This document shows, piece by piece, positions 23,547 through 33,231 of a DNA stretch of 64,000 nucleotides. The DNA lies in assembly GCF_001426925.1 (NCBI RefSeq), contig NZ_LMFR01000002.1, positions 31,104 to 95,103 of the forward strand, read 5' to 3'. Position numbers and translations under genes: made by a program. The stretch is from Microbacterium sp. Root53 (GTDB lineage Bacteria > Actinomycetota > Actinomycetes > Actinomycetales > Microbacteriaceae). A model generated the notes under the pieces. The model worked only from the letters and a program-made list of their open reading frames with translations, did not search any database and had not been told where the DNA came from. The stretch's first letter is position 1. Each line of letters begins with the position of its first letter.

Positions 23547-24899
23547 TCAGGCGTCGAGGATGCGGCGCAGCCGCTCCAGGCGCGCGGCGATGTCGCGCTC
23601 CGCCCCGTGCTGCTTCGGCTCGTAGTACCGCCGCCCCTGCAGCTCGTCGGGCAGGTACTGCTGGGGCACCACGCCGAGGTCGTGGTCATGAGGGTAGACG
23701 TAGCCGCGGCCGTGCCCGAGCCGCTTGGCACCGGGATAGTGCGCGTCGCGCAGATGCTTGGGCACGGGCCCCATCCGGCCCGCCTTGACGTCGGCGACCG
23801 CCGCGTTGATGGCGTTGTAGGCGGCGTTCGACTTCGCCGCGGTGGCGAGGTAGGCGGTGGCCTCCGCGAGCGGGATGCGCCCCTCGGGCATCCCGATGAA
23901 GGCGACGGCGTCGGCCGCCGCGACCGCGATCTGCAGCGCATGCGGGTCGGCGAGCCCGATGTCCTCGGCGGCGGAGATCACGAGTCGGCGCGCGATGAAG
24001 CGCGGATCCTCCCCCGCCTCCACCATGCGCGCCAGGTAGTGCATGGCCGCGTCGACGTCGGACCCCCTGATCGACTTGATGAAGGCGCTGATGACGTCGT
24101 AGTGCTCGTCGCCCTGGCGGTCGTAGCGCAGGAGCGCGCGGTCGACCGCCTGCGCCACGTGCTCGGCCGTGACGGCCGGTGCGCCGTCGCTCTCCTCCGG
24201 CGCTTCCGACACCGCCACGCCCGCGCTGGCCTCGAGCGCCGTGAGCGCGCGCCGCGCGTCGCCGGACGCCAGCCGGATGAGGGCGGCGCGCGCCTCGGGC
24301 GTGAGCAGGATCTCGCCCGCGAGCCCCCGGGGATCCTCGACCGCGCGGTCGATGAGCAGACCGAGGTCGTCGTCCGTGAGGGGCTGCAGGGTGAGGAGCA
24401 GGGAGCGCGACAGGAGCGGCGAGATGACCGAGAACGAGGGGTTCTCGGTCGTCGCGGCGATCAGGATGACCCAGCCGTTCTCGACGCCCGGCAGGAGCGC
24501 GTCCTGCTGCGCCTTCGTGAAACGGTGGATCTCGTCGAGGAACAGGATGGTGGACTGGCCGTACAGGTCGCGCTGGTTAAGGGCCTCCTGCATCACCTCG
24601 CGCACGTCCTTGACGCCGGCCGTGATCGCGGAGAGCTCGACGAAGCGGCGCCCCGACGAGCGGGCTATGGCCTGGGCGAGCGTGGTCTTGCCCGTACCGG
24701 GCGGGCCCCAGAGGATCACCGACACCGTGCCGGGAGCCTGCGCATCCGGGTCCGCGAGCGCGACGATCGGCGAGCCGGGACGGAGCAGGTGCGCCTGGCC
24801 CGCGACCTCGTCGAGCGACACGGGCCGCATGCGGACGGCGAGCGGCGTCTGGGCGCGACCCGCCCCGCCGAGCGTGGATGCGCCGCCTGACGAGATCAT
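23547..24899 (-). CDS. rarA: Replication-associated recombination protein A
   Basis: AAA+ ATPase of the RarA/MgsA/WRNIP1 family that acts at stalled replication forks with clamp and recombination proteins. It is 450 residues. Walker A is [13 protein letters not shown] (about residues 66-78), Walker B is [10 protein letters not shown], and the sensor and MgsA C-terminal domains follow ([19 protein letters not shown]). The start ATG is 6 bases after a TACGCT -10 hexamer, so the mRNA is probably leaderless. Confidence 0.94.
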   Translation of the reverse strand: MISSGGASTLGGAGRAQTPLAVRMRPVSLDEVAGQAHLLRPGSPIVALADPDAQAPGTVSVILWGPPGTGKTTLAQAIARSSGRRFVELSAITAGVKDVREVMQEALNQRDLYGQSTILFLDEIHRFTKAQQDALLPGVENGWVILIAATTENPSFSVISPLLSRSLLLTLQPLTDDDLGLLIDRAVEDPRGLAGEILLTPEARAALIRLASGDARRALTALEASAGVAVSEAPEESDGAPAVTAEHVAQAVDRALLRYDRQGDEHYDVISAFIKSIRGSDVDAAMHYLARMVEAGEDPRFIARRLVISAAEDIGLADPHALQIAVAAADAVAFIGMPEGRIPLAEATAYLATAAKSNAAYNAINAAVADVKAGRMGPVPKHLRDAHYPGAKRLGHGRGYVYPHDHDLGVVPQQYLPDELQGRRYYEPKQHGAERDIAARLERLRRILDA

Positions 24900-24905
24900 C
24901 CGACC

Positions 24906-24911
24906 AGCGTA
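24906..24911 (-). promoter_or_regulatory. -10 element of leaderless rarA
   Basis: TACGCT is followed by GGTCGG and then the rarA ATG. The predicted transcription start falls on or beside the start codon. Confidence 0.6.
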
Positions 24912-24988
24912 TCCGCGGCCGACGACACGGGACGCGGACGGATTCCGCGGAACGCCGCAGCGATTTCGGCCCGGGCGCGCCGGATGCG

Positions 24989-24994
24989 TAGGCT
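24989..24994 (+). promoter_or_regulatory. Candidate -10 for the small membrane protein gene
   Basis: TAGGCT, 63 bases before the ATG at 25058. A perfect 22-bp palindrome at 25013-25034 would lie in the 5' leader. Confidence 0.45.
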
Positions 24995-25012
24995 CGTTCC
25001 CGCTCAGCTTGG

Positions 25013-25034
25013 GGCGCCGTCCGCGGACGGCGCC
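25013..25034. repeat. Perfect 22-bp palindrome in the leader of 25058-25384
   Basis: The left arm GGCGCCGTCC, centre GC and right arm GGACGGCGCC make a fully self-complementary sequence. It sits between a TAGGCT -10 and the ATG at 25058, so it could be a dimeric-protein operator or a leader hairpin. Confidence 0.6.
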
Positions 25035-25057
25035 GGACGTCGAGAGGATTCGTTGCC

Positions 25058-25384
25058 ATGGCGGCAGGCGGCAGGGGCTCCGCGAAGGAGCGTGCGGAGC
25101 GCGAGGCGCGCGAGCGGGCGCGGCGCTACGAGGCGCGCGTGCAGCTCCACGAGCAGCAGCGCCGCCGGCGGCGTCGCGACAACGTGGTCGCCACGATCGC
25201 GGCCGCGCTGATCGTCGGCGCCGCCGTGGGCGGGCAGGCGCTGTTCTACGGCGTGGGCCCGGGAGCCGTCGCGCCGTCGCCGACGGCCCCGGTCACGACG
25301 CCGGGTCCCACCGCCATTCCCGCGCCGACCGGCACGCCCGCTCCGGCCGAGACCCCCGCGCCGACCGAGACGCCCGCGGGCTGA
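25058..25384 (+). CDS. Small membrane protein with charged N-terminus and Pro/Thr-rich tail
   Basis: Function unknown; 108 residues. A strongly basic helix (about residues 8-42, rich in Arg/Glu) precedes one membrane segment ([20 protein letters not shown]). An external tail of about 40 residues made of Ala/Pro/Thr/Gly repeats ([20 protein letters not shown]) follows. The basic helix plus membrane anchor resembles the N-terminus of secreted or anchored cyclophilins that lie near rel in related genomes, but the isomerase domain is missing. It could be a decayed ppiB or an independent cell-wall-spanning peptide. Confidence 0.72.
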   Translation: MAAGGRGSAKERAEREARERARRYEARVQLHEQQRRRRRRDNVVATIAAALIVGAAVGGQALFYGVGPGAVAPSPTAPVTTPGPTAIPAPTGTPAPAETPAPTETPAG

Positions 25385-25410
25385 CCCCGGCCCGCCGTCC
25401 GGGCGCGTAC

Positions 25411-25416
25411 TAGGCT
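25411..25416 (+). promoter_or_regulatory. Candidate -10 for the DUF349 gene
   Basis: TAGGCT, 48 bases upstream of the GTG start at 25465. AAGGAG in the leader is the ribosome-binding site. Confidence 0.45.
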
Positions 25417-25464
25417 GGGGCGCGTCCTGTCCCCTCCCGCGGCCACCGCGCAAGGAGCCTCCCC

Positions 25465-27036
25465 GTGACGAGCCCCGATCACACCCCCGCTGACGACACG
25501 ACCCCGGCCGGCGACGCCGCCCCGGAGGTCGCCGAGACCGCGCCCGACGGCGCTCAGGAGCCGGCAGCCGCCGACGACGCCCAGGAGCCCGCTGCCGCCG
25601 ACGCCCCGGCCGACGCCGATGCCGTGCCGGCGGATGACGCCGCTCAGCCCGAAGCCGAGGCAGCAGAGACCGAGGCCGCGCCCGCCGAGCCCGAGGCGGA
25701 GGCAGCCGAGACCGCCGACGCCGACGCGCCCGCGGAGGCGCCCGCCCCGGCGCCCGCGACGCCGGGTCCCGTGCCTCGCCCGCCGGCGGCGACCGCGGCG
25801 CCCGCCGCCGACACGACCGAGTGGGGTCGCGTGGACGAGGCCGGCGTGGTGTCGGTGCGCGAGGGCGACGACTGGCGCGTGGTCGGCGAGTACCCCGACG
25901 GCACGCCCGACGAGGCCCTGGCCTACTACCGCCGCAAGTTCGACGACCTCGCGCTGCGCGTGCGCACGCTCGAGCAGCGCCGCCTCGCCGGCGGCGCCTC
26001 CGCGGCCGACCTGCGCGGCCAGGCCAAGAAGCTCAAGGAGGAGGTCGTGGGCGCCGCGGCGGTCGGCGACCTCGCCGGGCTGGCCGAGCGGCTCGACGCG
26101 CTGACCGGCACGCTGGCCGAGGCCAGCGCCGAGGAGGCGGCCGCGCACCGCGCGGCTGTCGAGGAGGCGATCGCGCACCGCACGTCGATCGTGGAGCGCG
26201 TGGAGGCCCTCGCGGCGCGCGACCCCAAGTCGATCCAGTGGAAGCAGGCCACGGCCGAGCTCACGGCGGCGTTCGAGGAGTGGCAGCAGCACCAGCAGAC
26301 CGGTCCCCGGCTGCCCAAGTCGACGGGTCAGGCGCTGTGGAAGCGCTTCCGGGACGCGCGCTCGACCGTCGAGCGCCACCGCCGCGCGTTCTTCGCGGAG
26401 CTCGACGAGACCCACAAGGCCGCCCGCGACCGCAAGACGCGCATCATCGAGCGTGCCGAGGCGCTGGCCTCCAAGGGCGAGGACGGCATCCCCGCCTACC
26501 GGGCGCTGCTGGACGAGTGGAAGGCCGCCGGCCGCGCCGGACGCAAGGTCGACGACGCGCTGTGGGCGCGGTTCAAGGCCGCGGGCGACGCCCTGTACTC
26601 GGCCCGCGCCGAGCGCGACGCCGCCGAGCAGGCGGAGTCCGCCCCGCGCATCGAGGCGCGCAAGACCCTCCTCGAGGAGGCGAAGGCGGTCGCCGACACC
26701 GCGGACCTGACCAAGGCGCGCCAGCTGCTCACGAGCATCCAGCGCCGCTGGGACGAGGTCGGCCGGATCTTCCCGCGCGACACCGAGCGCGCGCTCGACG
26801 ACCAGCTGCGCCGCATCGAGAACGACCTCCGCGCCCGCGAGGAGGTCGACTGGAAGCGCAACAACCCCGAGACCAAGGCGCGCGCCAACGAGGCGACCCG
26901 CCAGCTCGAGGAGGCCATCGCCAAGCTCGAGACCGAGCTCGCCGACGCGCAGGCGAAGGGCGACAAGAAGGCCGAGTCGGCCGCGCGCGAGGCGCTCGAC
27001 GCCCGCCGCGCCTGGCTCAAGGCCATCGGCGGCTGA
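25465..27036 (+). CDS. DUF349 domain protein with acidic Ala/Pro-rich N-terminus
   Basis: Cytoplasmic protein of 523 residues; function not established. Residues 1-120 are a low-complexity Ala/Glu/Asp/Pro tract. A conserved module follows (TEWGRVDEAGVVSVREGDDW), then long coiled-coil helices containing three DUF349 repeats, around GQALWKRFRDARSTVERHRR, DDALWARFKAAGDALYSARA and a more divergent third copy near residue 430. The C-terminus is a Glu/Lys/Ala coiled coil. The GTG start has an AAGGAG ribosome-binding site. It neighbours rel in many actinobacteria, and an RNA-related role has been suggested for the family. A strong hairpin terminator follows. Confidence 0.88.
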   Translation: MTSPDHTPADDTTPAGDAAPEVAETAPDGAQEPAAADDAQEPAAADAPADADAVPADDAAQPEAEAAETEAAPAEPEAEAAETADADAPAEAPAPAPATPGPVPRPPAATAAPAADTTEWGRVDEAGVVSVREGDDWRVVGEYPDGTPDEALAYYRRKFDDLALRVRTLEQRRLAGGASAADLRGQAKKLKEEVVGAAAVGDLAGLAERLDALTGTLAEASAEEAAAHRAAVEEAIAHRTSIVERVEALAARDPKSIQWKQATAELTAAFEEWQQHQQTGPRLPKSTGQALWKRFRDARSTVERHRRAFFAELDETHKAARDRKTRIIERAEALASKGEDGIPAYRALLDEWKAAGRAGRKVDDALWARFKAAGDALYSARAERDAAEQAESAPRIEARKTLLEEAKAVADTADLTKARQLLTSIQRRWDEVGRIFPRDTERALDDQLRRIENDLRAREEVDWKRNNPETKARANEATRQLEEAIAKLETELADAQAKGDKKAESAAREALDARRAWLKAIGG

Positions 27037-27052
27037 GCCCGCGAGGGTCACA

Positions 27053-27096
27053 GGGGCGCGCCGCCCGCGGTTATCCACACCGCGGCGGCGCGCCCC
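27053..27096 (+). terminator. Terminator after the DUF349 gene
   Basis: A stem of 17 pairs (GGGGCGCGCCGCC plus GCGG, with one bulged C) around the 9-base loop TTATCCACA, starting 16 bases after the stop. A short T run (GTTT) follows a few bases later. Confidence 0.75.
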
Positions 27097-27121
27097 TCGC
27101 GTTTCGCGGCACACTGCCGCC

Positions 27122-27667
27122 ATGACGTACGCCCGCTTCGACCACGACGGCCTCTCCCCCGCCGAGCTGTCCGCCGCGCGGCTGGACGGCGAGCTGGTCG
27201 CCGTCGGCGACGCCTACGTGCCCGCCGATGCGCTCGAGACGCCGGCCCTGCGCGCCGCCACGCTCCGCGGCATCCTCGGCGGGAGCCTCGTCGCGATCGG
27301 GCTGACGGCCGCGTGGGTCCACGGCGCATCCGGCGTGCCGCCTCGCGTGCACCACGTGCAGCGCACGGCCGCGCGCGGCGTCGCGCGACCCGTGGACCGG
27401 CGGATCCGGTTCCGCGACACCCCCATCGCGGTCGAGGACACGGTGCTGCTCGGCGGGGTGCGGGTCTCCGACCCCGCCCGCACGCTGGTCGACCTCGTGC
27501 GCGAGTTCGACGATCCGGACTCGGCCGCCGCGGCGCGGCGACTCGCGACGCCGCCGCTGATCGAGCAGGCGCTCGCCTGGATCGACGCGCACCGCCGCTT
27601 CGGCGGCCGGCGCCCGGCCGCGGAGATCCTGCGGTCGCTGCGGGGCGGACCCGCTAGGACGACGTGA
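27122..27667 (+). CDS. AbiEi-like protein (type IV antitoxin family), no toxin partner
   Basis: A 181-residue protein resembling actinobacterial AbiEi-family antitoxins. It has an N-terminal [20 protein letters not shown] winged-helix-like segment, then [14 protein letters not shown], and the [14 protein letters not shown] motif followed by a helical C-terminus. In true AbiE systems the antitoxin is a repressor paired with an AbiEii nucleotidyltransferase. No such toxin gene is next to it, so the role here is open. It overlaps the convergent rel gene by 14 bases. Family assignment is from motif recall only. Confidence 0.6.
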   Translation: MTYARFDHDGLSPAELSAARLDGELVAVGDAYVPADALETPALRAATLRGILGGSLVAIGLTAAWVHGASGVPPRVHHVQRTAARGVARPVDRRIRFRDTPIAVEDTVLLGGVRVSDPARTLVDLVREFDDPDSAAAARRLATPPLIEQALAWIDAHRRFGGRRPAAEILRSLRGGPARTT

Positions 27668-29897
27668 CGCGGTAGACGTCGTACACGGCGTCGATGCGCC
27701 GCACCGCGTTGAGCACGCGGTCCAGGTGCACGGCGTCGCCCATCTCGAACACGAAGCGGCTCAGCGCCAGGCGCTCCTTCGTGGTCGACACGGTCGCCGA
27801 CAGGATGTTCACGTGGTGCTCCGTGAGCACGCGCGTGACGTCCGACAGCAGGCCGGCGCGATCCAGCGCCTCGACCTGGATCTGCACCAGGAACACGCTC
27901 TTGGTCGTCGGCGCCCAGGTCACGTCGATCATGCGGGCGGGGTCGGAGCGGAGGGACGCCACGTTCGTGCAGTCCGCGCGGTGCACCGAGACGCCGCTGC
28001 CGCGCGTGATGAAGCCGACAATCTGGTCGCCCGGGACGGGCGTGCAGCACTTCGCGAGCTTGACCAGGATGTCGTCGGCGCCGCGCACCAGCACGCCCGA
28101 GTCGCCGCCGCGCGGGCGGCGCTGGCTGACGGTCGGCGGAAGCTCGACCTGCTCGGTCGACGACTCCTCGCTGGTCTGCACGAGGGACGCGACCTTCTCA
28201 AGCACCGACTGCGTCGAGACGTGGCCCTCGCCCACCGCGGCGTAGAGCGCGGAGACGTCCTCGTAGTGCATGAGGTCGGCCACGTCCTGGAGCGAGTCCT
28301 TCAGGCGCTGCAGCGGCAGGTGGTGGCGGCGCATCGCGCGCGCGATCGCATCCTTGCCCTGCTCGATCGCCTCGTCGCGGCGCTCCTTCGTGAACCAGCC
28401 GCGGATCTTGTTGCGCGCACGCGTGCTCTTGACGAACGTGAGCCAGTCCTGGCTGGGGCTCGCATCGGGGTTCTTCGAGGTGAACACCTCGACCACGTCG
28501 CCCGAGTTCAGCGTCGACTCGAGCGGCACGAGGCGGCCGTTGACCTTGGCGCCCATCGTGCGGTGGCCGATCTCGGTGTGCACGGCGTACGCGAAGTCGA
28601 CCGGGGTCGCGCCCGCGGGCAGTCCGATGACCTTGCCCTTGGGTGTGAAGACGTAGACGTCCTTGGCGCCGATCTCGAACCGCAGCGAGTCGAGGAACTC
28701 GCCCGGGTCCTTGGTCTCCGACTCCCAGTCCGAGATCCGCGCGAGCCACGCCATGTCCGTGTCGAGCGCCTTGGGGTCGACCTTGCCCCCCGCCATGCGC
28801 TCCTTGTACTTCCAGTGCGCGGCGACGCCGAACTCCGCCTGCTGATGCATCTCCTGCGTGCGGATCTGGATCTCGACCGTGCGGCCCCCCGGGCCGATCA
28901 CGGTCGTATGCAGCGACCGGTAGAGGTTGAACTTCGGCGTCGCGATGTAGTCCTTGAAACGGCCCGGCAGCGGGCGCCAGCGCGCGTGGATCGAGCCGAG
29001 CACCGCGTAGCAGTCGCGCACGGTGCCGACGATCACGCGGATGCCGATCAGGTCGTAGATGTCGTCGAACTCGCGACCGCGGACGACCATCTTCTGATAG
29101 ACGGAGTACAGCTGCTTCGGGCGGCCGACGACCGTGCCGCGGATGCGCAGCTCGTGCAGGTCGCGGTTCACGTCGTCGATGACGTTCTGCACGTACTGCT
29201 CGCGCTGCGGCGTGCGCTGCTTCACGAGGCTGTCGATCTCGTTGTAGATCTTCGGGTGCAGCACCGCGAACGAGAGGTCCTCGAGCTCCGACTTGATGGT
29301 CTGGATGCCGAGGCGGTGCGCGAGCGGCGCGTAGATCTCGAGCGTCTCGGTGGCCTTCTTCTTGGCCTTCTCGGGAGGCACGAACCCCCACGTGCGCGCG
29401 TTGTGCAGCCGGTCGGCGAGCTTGATCACGAGCACGCGGATGTCCTTGGACATCGCGACGATCATCTTGCGGACCGTCTCGGCCTGCGCGCTCTCGCCGT
29501 ACTTGACCTTGTCGAGCTTCGTGACGCCGTCGACCAGCAGCGCGACCTCGTCGCCGAACTCGGCCCGCAGCTCCTCGAGCGGGTAGCCCGTGTCCTCGAC
29601 CGTGTCGTGCAGCAGCGCCGCGGCGATCGCGCGCGGGCCCAGCCCGAGCTCGGCGAGGATCTGCGCGACCGCGAGCGGATGCGTGATGTACGGCTCGCCG
29701 CTCTGGCGCTTCTGGCCGCGATGCTTCTCGTCGGCGACCGCGTACGCCCGCTCGACGATCGCCATGTCGCCGCGCGGGTGGTTGAGCCGCACGGTGTTGA
29801 TGAGGCGCGTGAGGTCCGCGTGACGGGCCGCGCGCGAGAAGATGCGCGGCACGAGGCGCCGCAGGCTCGGGGCCTGGGACGTCACCGAATCGGCCAT
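27654..29897 (-). CDS. rel: Bifunctional (p)ppGpp synthetase/hydrolase Rel
   Basis: Stringent-response enzyme that makes and hydrolyses (p)ppGpp. It is 747 residues from ATG 29897, which has a GGAGGAGG ribosome-binding site; an upstream extension is rejected. Order of domains: HD hydrolase with the HDTVEDT motif (about residues 95-101); synthetase with the [14 protein letters not shown] region; TGS domain ([31 protein letters not shown]); and a C-terminal ACT domain ([18 protein letters not shown]). The hydrolase motif is intact, so both activities are expected. A TAGGAT -10 lies 37 bases upstream of the start. No apt gene lies between secF and rel. Confidence 0.96.
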   Translation of the reverse strand: MADSVTSQAPSLRRLVPRIFSRAARHADLTRLINTVRLNHPRGDMAIVERAYAVADEKHRGQKRQSGEPYITHPLAVAQILAELGLGPRAIAAALLHDTVEDTGYPLEELRAEFGDEVALLVDGVTKLDKVKYGESAQAETVRKMIVAMSKDIRVLVIKLADRLHNARTWGFVPPEKAKKKATETLEIYAPLAHRLGIQTIKSELEDLSFAVLHPKIYNEIDSLVKQRTPQREQYVQNVIDDVNRDLHELRIRGTVVGRPKQLYSVYQKMVVRGREFDDIYDLIGIRVIVGTVRDCYAVLGSIHARWRPLPGRFKDYIATPKFNLYRSLHTTVIGPGGRTVEIQIRTQEMHQQAEFGVAAHWKYKERMAGGKVDPKALDTDMAWLARISDWESETKDPGEFLDSLRFEIGAKDVYVFTPKGKVIGLPAGATPVDFAYAVHTEIGHRTMGAKVNGRLVPLESTLNSGDVVEVFTSKNPDASPSQDWLTFVKSTRARNKIRGWFTKERRDEAIEQGKDAIARAMRRHHLPLQRLKDSLQDVADLMHYEDVSALYAAVGEGHVSTQSVLEKVASLVQTSEESSTEQVELPPTVSQRRPRGGDSGVLVRGADDILVKLAKCCTPVPGDQIVGFITRGSGVSVHRADCTNVASLRSDPARMIDVTWAPTTKSVFLVQIQVEALDRAGLLSDVTRVLTEHHVNILSATVSTTKERLALSRFVFEMGDAVHLDRVLNAVRRIDAVYDVYRVTSS

Positions 29898-29934
29898 GCT
29901 GCGCCTCCTCCCACCCGGTGATGCGGATTCGAAC

Positions 29935-29940
29935 ATCCTA
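29935..29940 (-). promoter_or_regulatory. Candidate -10 for rel
   Basis: TAGGAT on the minus strand in the 61-base gap between secF and rel, 37 bases before the rel ATG. It suggests that rel has its own promoter in addition to any read-through. Confidence 0.45.
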
Positions 29941-29958
29941 CGCCCGGGCGCGGACGGC

Positions 29959-30936
29959 TCAGTCCCCCGCACGCGCGGCGAGGACCCGCTCGTCCGCCCG
30001 TCGGATCGCCGGCTCGCCCTCGCGGAACAGCGAGTAGAGCGGCGCCGCGACGAACAGCGTGGAGTACGTCGCGACGATGATGCCGACGAAGATCGACAGC
30101 GAGATGTCCGACAGCGTCTCGGCGCCCAGCCAGAACGATCCGATGAACAGGATCGCCGCGACCGGCAGCGCGGCCACGACCGACGTGTTGATCGAGCGCA
30201 CCAGCGTCTGGTTGACCGCGAGGTTCACGGACTCGCCGAACGTGCGTCCCGTCGCCTCGCCGTCGTCCGCCGTGTTCTCGCGGATCTTGTCGAACACGAC
30301 CGTGGTGTCGTAGAGCGAGTACGCGAGGATCGTCAGGAAGCCGATGACCGCGGCGGGCGAGATCTCGAAGCCGCACAGCGAGTAGATGCCGATCGTGATG
30401 ATCAGCACGTCGACCAGGCCCACGATCGCGGCGGCGGACATCTTCCACGTGCGGAAGTAGATCGCCAGGATCAGGAAGGTCAGCGCCAGGAAGATCGCGA
30501 GACCCCAGAGCGACTGCCGCGTGACGTCCGCGCCCCAGCTGGGGCCGATGAAGGAGGCGTTGACCTCCTCGGGCGCGACGTCGTAGGCCTCGGCGAGGGC
30601 CGTCGTGACCTGCTGCGTCTCGTCGTCCGTGAGCTGCGACGTCTGAACGCGGATGTCGCGGCCGCCGACCGTCGTGACCTTGGTGGTCGTGCCGGGCACG
30701 ACCTCGTCGATGGTCTCGGTGGCGATCGCCTGGTCGCGCGACTGGGGCGCCGACACGAGGAACTGCGATCCGCCCGTGAACTCCACGGAGAACTCGACGC
30801 CGCGCACGAACGGCGCCAGGGCCGACAGCACCACGAGCACGATCGCGAGGACGAACCACGTGCGTCGGCGCCCGACGAACGGGAAGGACACCTTGCCGGT
30901 GTAGAGGTCGTTGCCGAACTGGGTGATGGCGCGCAT
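29959..30936 (-). CDS. secF: Protein translocase subunit SecF
   Basis: Membrane partner of SecD that uses the proton gradient to aid late protein export. It is 325 residues. A first membrane helix ([18 protein letters not shown]) is followed by the FTGGSQF motif, a short periplasmic domain and five more helices, including the conserved [19 protein letters not shown] region. The ATG overlaps the secD stop (TGATG). Confidence 0.95.
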   Translation of the reverse strand: MRAITQFGNDLYTGKVSFPFVGRRRTWFVLAIVLVVLSALAPFVRGVEFSVEFTGGSQFLVSAPQSRDQAIATETIDEVVPGTTTKVTTVGGRDIRVQTSQLTDDETQQVTTALAEAYDVAPEEVNASFIGPSWGADVTRQSLWGLAIFLALTFLILAIYFRTWKMSAAAIVGLVDVLIITIGIYSLCGFEISPAAVIGFLTILAYSLYDTTVVFDKIRENTADDGEATGRTFGESVNLAVNQTLVRSINTSVVAALPVAAILFIGSFWLGAETLSDISLSIFVGIIVATYSTLFVAAPLYSLFREGEPAIRRADERVLAARAGD

Positions 30937-32672
30937 CAGGCGTTGTCCTCCTCGGCGCCGGCGGCGCGCTTGTCCGATGCGGCGGTCGCGGCCGCGAGCT
31001 CGGCGGCCTTGCGCTCGGCGATGGTCTGGCGGCGCTCGGCCTCGCCGCGCGAGCGCTTGGCGCGCGCGCCGGTCGCGACCGGCTCGCGGAAGCGGGCGCG
31101 GCCGCGGTACACCGCGCCGAGCGCGCTGGGGTCGAGGCCCGACAGCGGGTGGCCCTCGCCGAAGAAGCGCGTGCGCACGAGCAGCTGCATCACGGGGTGC
31201 GTGAACATCACGAAGATCAGGATGTCGAGCACGGTCGTCAGGCCCAGCGTGAACGCGAAGCCCTTCACGGTCGCGTCGGCGAGGATGTACAGCACGACGG
31301 CCGCCAGCACGTTGATCGACTTCGAGATGTAGATCGTCCGCTTCGCGCGCGCCCAGCCGTCCTCGACCGCGACCGTCACCGCCTTGCCGTCGCGCAGCTC
31401 GTCGCGGATGCGCTCAAAGTAGACGATGAACGAGTCCGCCGTGAAGCCGATCGTGACGATCAGACCCGCCACGCCCGCGAGCGACAGGCGGTAGCCGAGG
31501 CGCCACGACAGCAGGCACAGCAGGATGTACGTGAGCACCGCCATCACGATGAGCGACGCGATGATCACGAAGCCGAGGGCGCGGTAGCTGACCAGCACAA
31601 CGAACAGGCCCACGAGCGCCAGGCCGATCAGGCCCGCGATCAGGCCGCTCTGCAGCTGCTGCGAGCCGAGCGTCGCCGAGATGGTGTCGGAGCTGACGAC
31701 CTCGAAGCTCAGCGGCAGCGCGCCGAACTTGAGCTGGTCGGCGAGCACCTTGGACGTGTCCTGATCGATCCCGCCGCCCGAGATGCTGGGCTGGCCGTTG
31801 GTGATCACCGCGTTCATCTGCGGGGCCGAGATGATCGAGCCGTCGAGCACGAACGCGAACTGGCTGCGCGGGTCGCTCGGGTTCTGCTGCCCGATCCCGT
31901 AGAGGCGCTGGCTGATCTCGCCGAACGTCTGCGCGCCCTCGTCGTCGAACGTGAGCTGCACGTTCCACTGGCCGTTCTGCGGGTCGACGCCGTTGGTGGC
32001 GTCCACGATCGAGTCGCCGGTCATCTCGACCGGTCCCAGGATGTACTTCGCTGTCCCGGCCGTGTCGCACGTGATGAGCGGCTGGTCCGCGGGCGCCGAC
32101 GACGGGTCGTTGGCGGGGTCGGCGCAGCTGTACGCCAGGAACTCCGCCCACAGGCGGTCGCTCACCCACGCGGCGTCCGACCCGTTCGACGGCTCACCGG
32201 TCGGCGTCGCGTTCAGCGACGGGTCCGGGGTCGGATACGGCGTCTCCTCGCCGTCCTCGCCCACGAAGGTGTTGGTCGGGCCCGAGGCGTAGATCACGGC
32301 GCGCAGCTCGAGCTGGGCGCTGGCCTGGATGCGCTCGCGCGTCGCCTCGTCGGCGACGCCGGGGATCTGGACGACGATGTTCGACGCGCCCTGGGTCGAG
32401 ATCTCGGACTCGCCGACGCCCGAGGCGTCGACGCGCTGGCGCATGATCGCCACCGCCTGCGCGAGCTGCTCGGCCGTCGGATCGGCGTCCTCGGTCTGCG
32501 CCTCCAGCACGATCTGCGTGCCGCCCTGGAGGTCGAGCGCCAGCTCGGGCACCCAGGTGCCGCCCTTGAGGACGTGGGCGCCCAGGGCGTTCGCCCCGAA
32601 CAGCACCGCGGTGATGACCAGCAGACCGGTCAGGACGCGCCAGGCACGGCGCGCAGGAGAGGATGTCGCCAC
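30936..32672 (-). CDS. secD: Protein translocase subunit SecD
   Basis: SecD half of the SecDF export motor. It is 578 residues, with one N-terminal helix, then ALDLQGGTQIVLEA, a large extracytoplasmic domain with an actinobacterial insertion (about residues 135-200), and five membrane helices. GGGIDQDTSKVLADQLKFGALP and the late TIGFTADSFIVYFERIRDE motif are typical. The C-terminus has a basic/Ala coiled tail. It follows yajC by 46 bases. Confidence 0.96.
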   Translation of the reverse strand: MATSSPARRAWRVLTGLLVITAVLFGANALGAHVLKGGTWVPELALDLQGGTQIVLEAQTEDADPTAEQLAQAVAIMRQRVDASGVGESEISTQGASNIVVQIPGVADEATRERIQASAQLELRAVIYASGPTNTFVGEDGEETPYPTPDPSLNATPTGEPSNGSDAAWVSDRLWAEFLAYSCADPANDPSSAPADQPLITCDTAGTAKYILGPVEMTGDSIVDATNGVDPQNGQWNVQLTFDDEGAQTFGEISQRLYGIGQQNPSDPRSQFAFVLDGSIISAPQMNAVITNGQPSISGGGIDQDTSKVLADQLKFGALPLSFEVVSSDTISATLGSQQLQSGLIAGLIGLALVGLFVVLVSYRALGFVIIASLIVMAVLTYILLCLLSWRLGYRLSLAGVAGLIVTIGFTADSFIVYFERIRDELRDGKAVTVAVEDGWARAKRTIYISKSINVLAAVVLYILADATVKGFAFTLGLTTVLDILIFVMFTHPVMQLLVRTRFFGEGHPLSGLDPSALGAVYRGRARFREPVATGARAKRSRGEAERRQTIAERKAAELAAATAASDKRAAGAEEDNA

Positions 32673-32718
32673 TGGCGTGTCAGCTTTCTGCAGCGGGGGC
32701 GGACGGGAGCGCGGGAGG

Positions 32719-33138
32719 TCAGGCCCTCTTGTCGTCGCCCGGGAGCTCGTCCGCGTCGGGACGGTCGGCGGCGGGCTTCTGCTCCGGCGTCGCGTCCGGG
32801 GTCGTGTCGATCAGCGGCTCGTCGGCCGCCTCGGCGTCCGTGGCGTCGACGACCGCGTCGGCCGTGGCCTCCGGCGCGAGGTCGAGCGCCTGGGTGTGCA
32901 GCTCGGCGACGACGCCGGGCGCGATCTCGACGCGCGCGGGCTTGGACAGGTCGTCCTTGTCGTACTCGACGAGCGTGCCGAACAGGCCGGAACGGGTCAT
33001 GACGCGGGCACCCGGGACCATGAGCTGCGCCTTGCGCTCCTGCTCCTCGCGCATCTTCTGCTGGCGGCGGCGCGAGCTGAAGAACATCCAGATCAGCAGC
33101 ACGGCCAGAACGACGAGAAGAAGGAGGTTCGGATCCAT
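32719..33138 (-). CDS. yajC: Preprotein translocase subunit YajC
   Basis: Small SecDF-associated membrane protein, 139 residues. One N-terminal membrane helix (LLLLVVLAVLLIWMFF) is followed by RRRQQKMREEQERKAQL and the YajC core VPGARVMTRSGLFGTLVEYD. The C-terminal tail of about 60 residues is acidic and low complexity. ATG 33138 gives the usual family N-terminus (MDPNLLLLV); an in-frame GTG at 33159 is an alternative with 7 extra residues. Confidence 0.9.
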   Translation of the reverse strand: MDPNLLLLVVLAVLLIWMFFSSRRRQQKMREEQERKAQLMVPGARVMTRSGLFGTLVEYDKDDLSKPARVEIAPGVVAELHTQALDLAPEATADAVVDATDAEAADEPLIDTTPDATPEQKPAADRPDADELPGDDKRA

Positions 33139-33225
33139 GGGGCGGGGTGTGCCTTTCACGTCAGCGCACGCACCGTCTTCGGCGCGAGGAGGGGGATTCG
33201 GCGGGAGCCCGCCAGACCTTCAGCG

Positions 33226-33231
33226 ATTATA
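33226..33231 (-). promoter_or_regulatory. Consensus -10 (TATAAT) for yajC-secD-secF
   Basis: A perfect TATAAT on the minus strand overlaps the ruvB stop codon and lies 87 bases before the yajC ATG. Such a perfect hexamer is rare in this high-GC sequence, so it is a plausible operon promoter. Confidence 0.55.

Noticed and set aside
25246..27123. A 625-codon minus-strand frame opposite the DUF349 gene
   Set aside because: Shadow frame with Gly/Leu/Arg repeats; the plus-strand protein has DUF349 repeats, a ribosome-binding site and a terminator.
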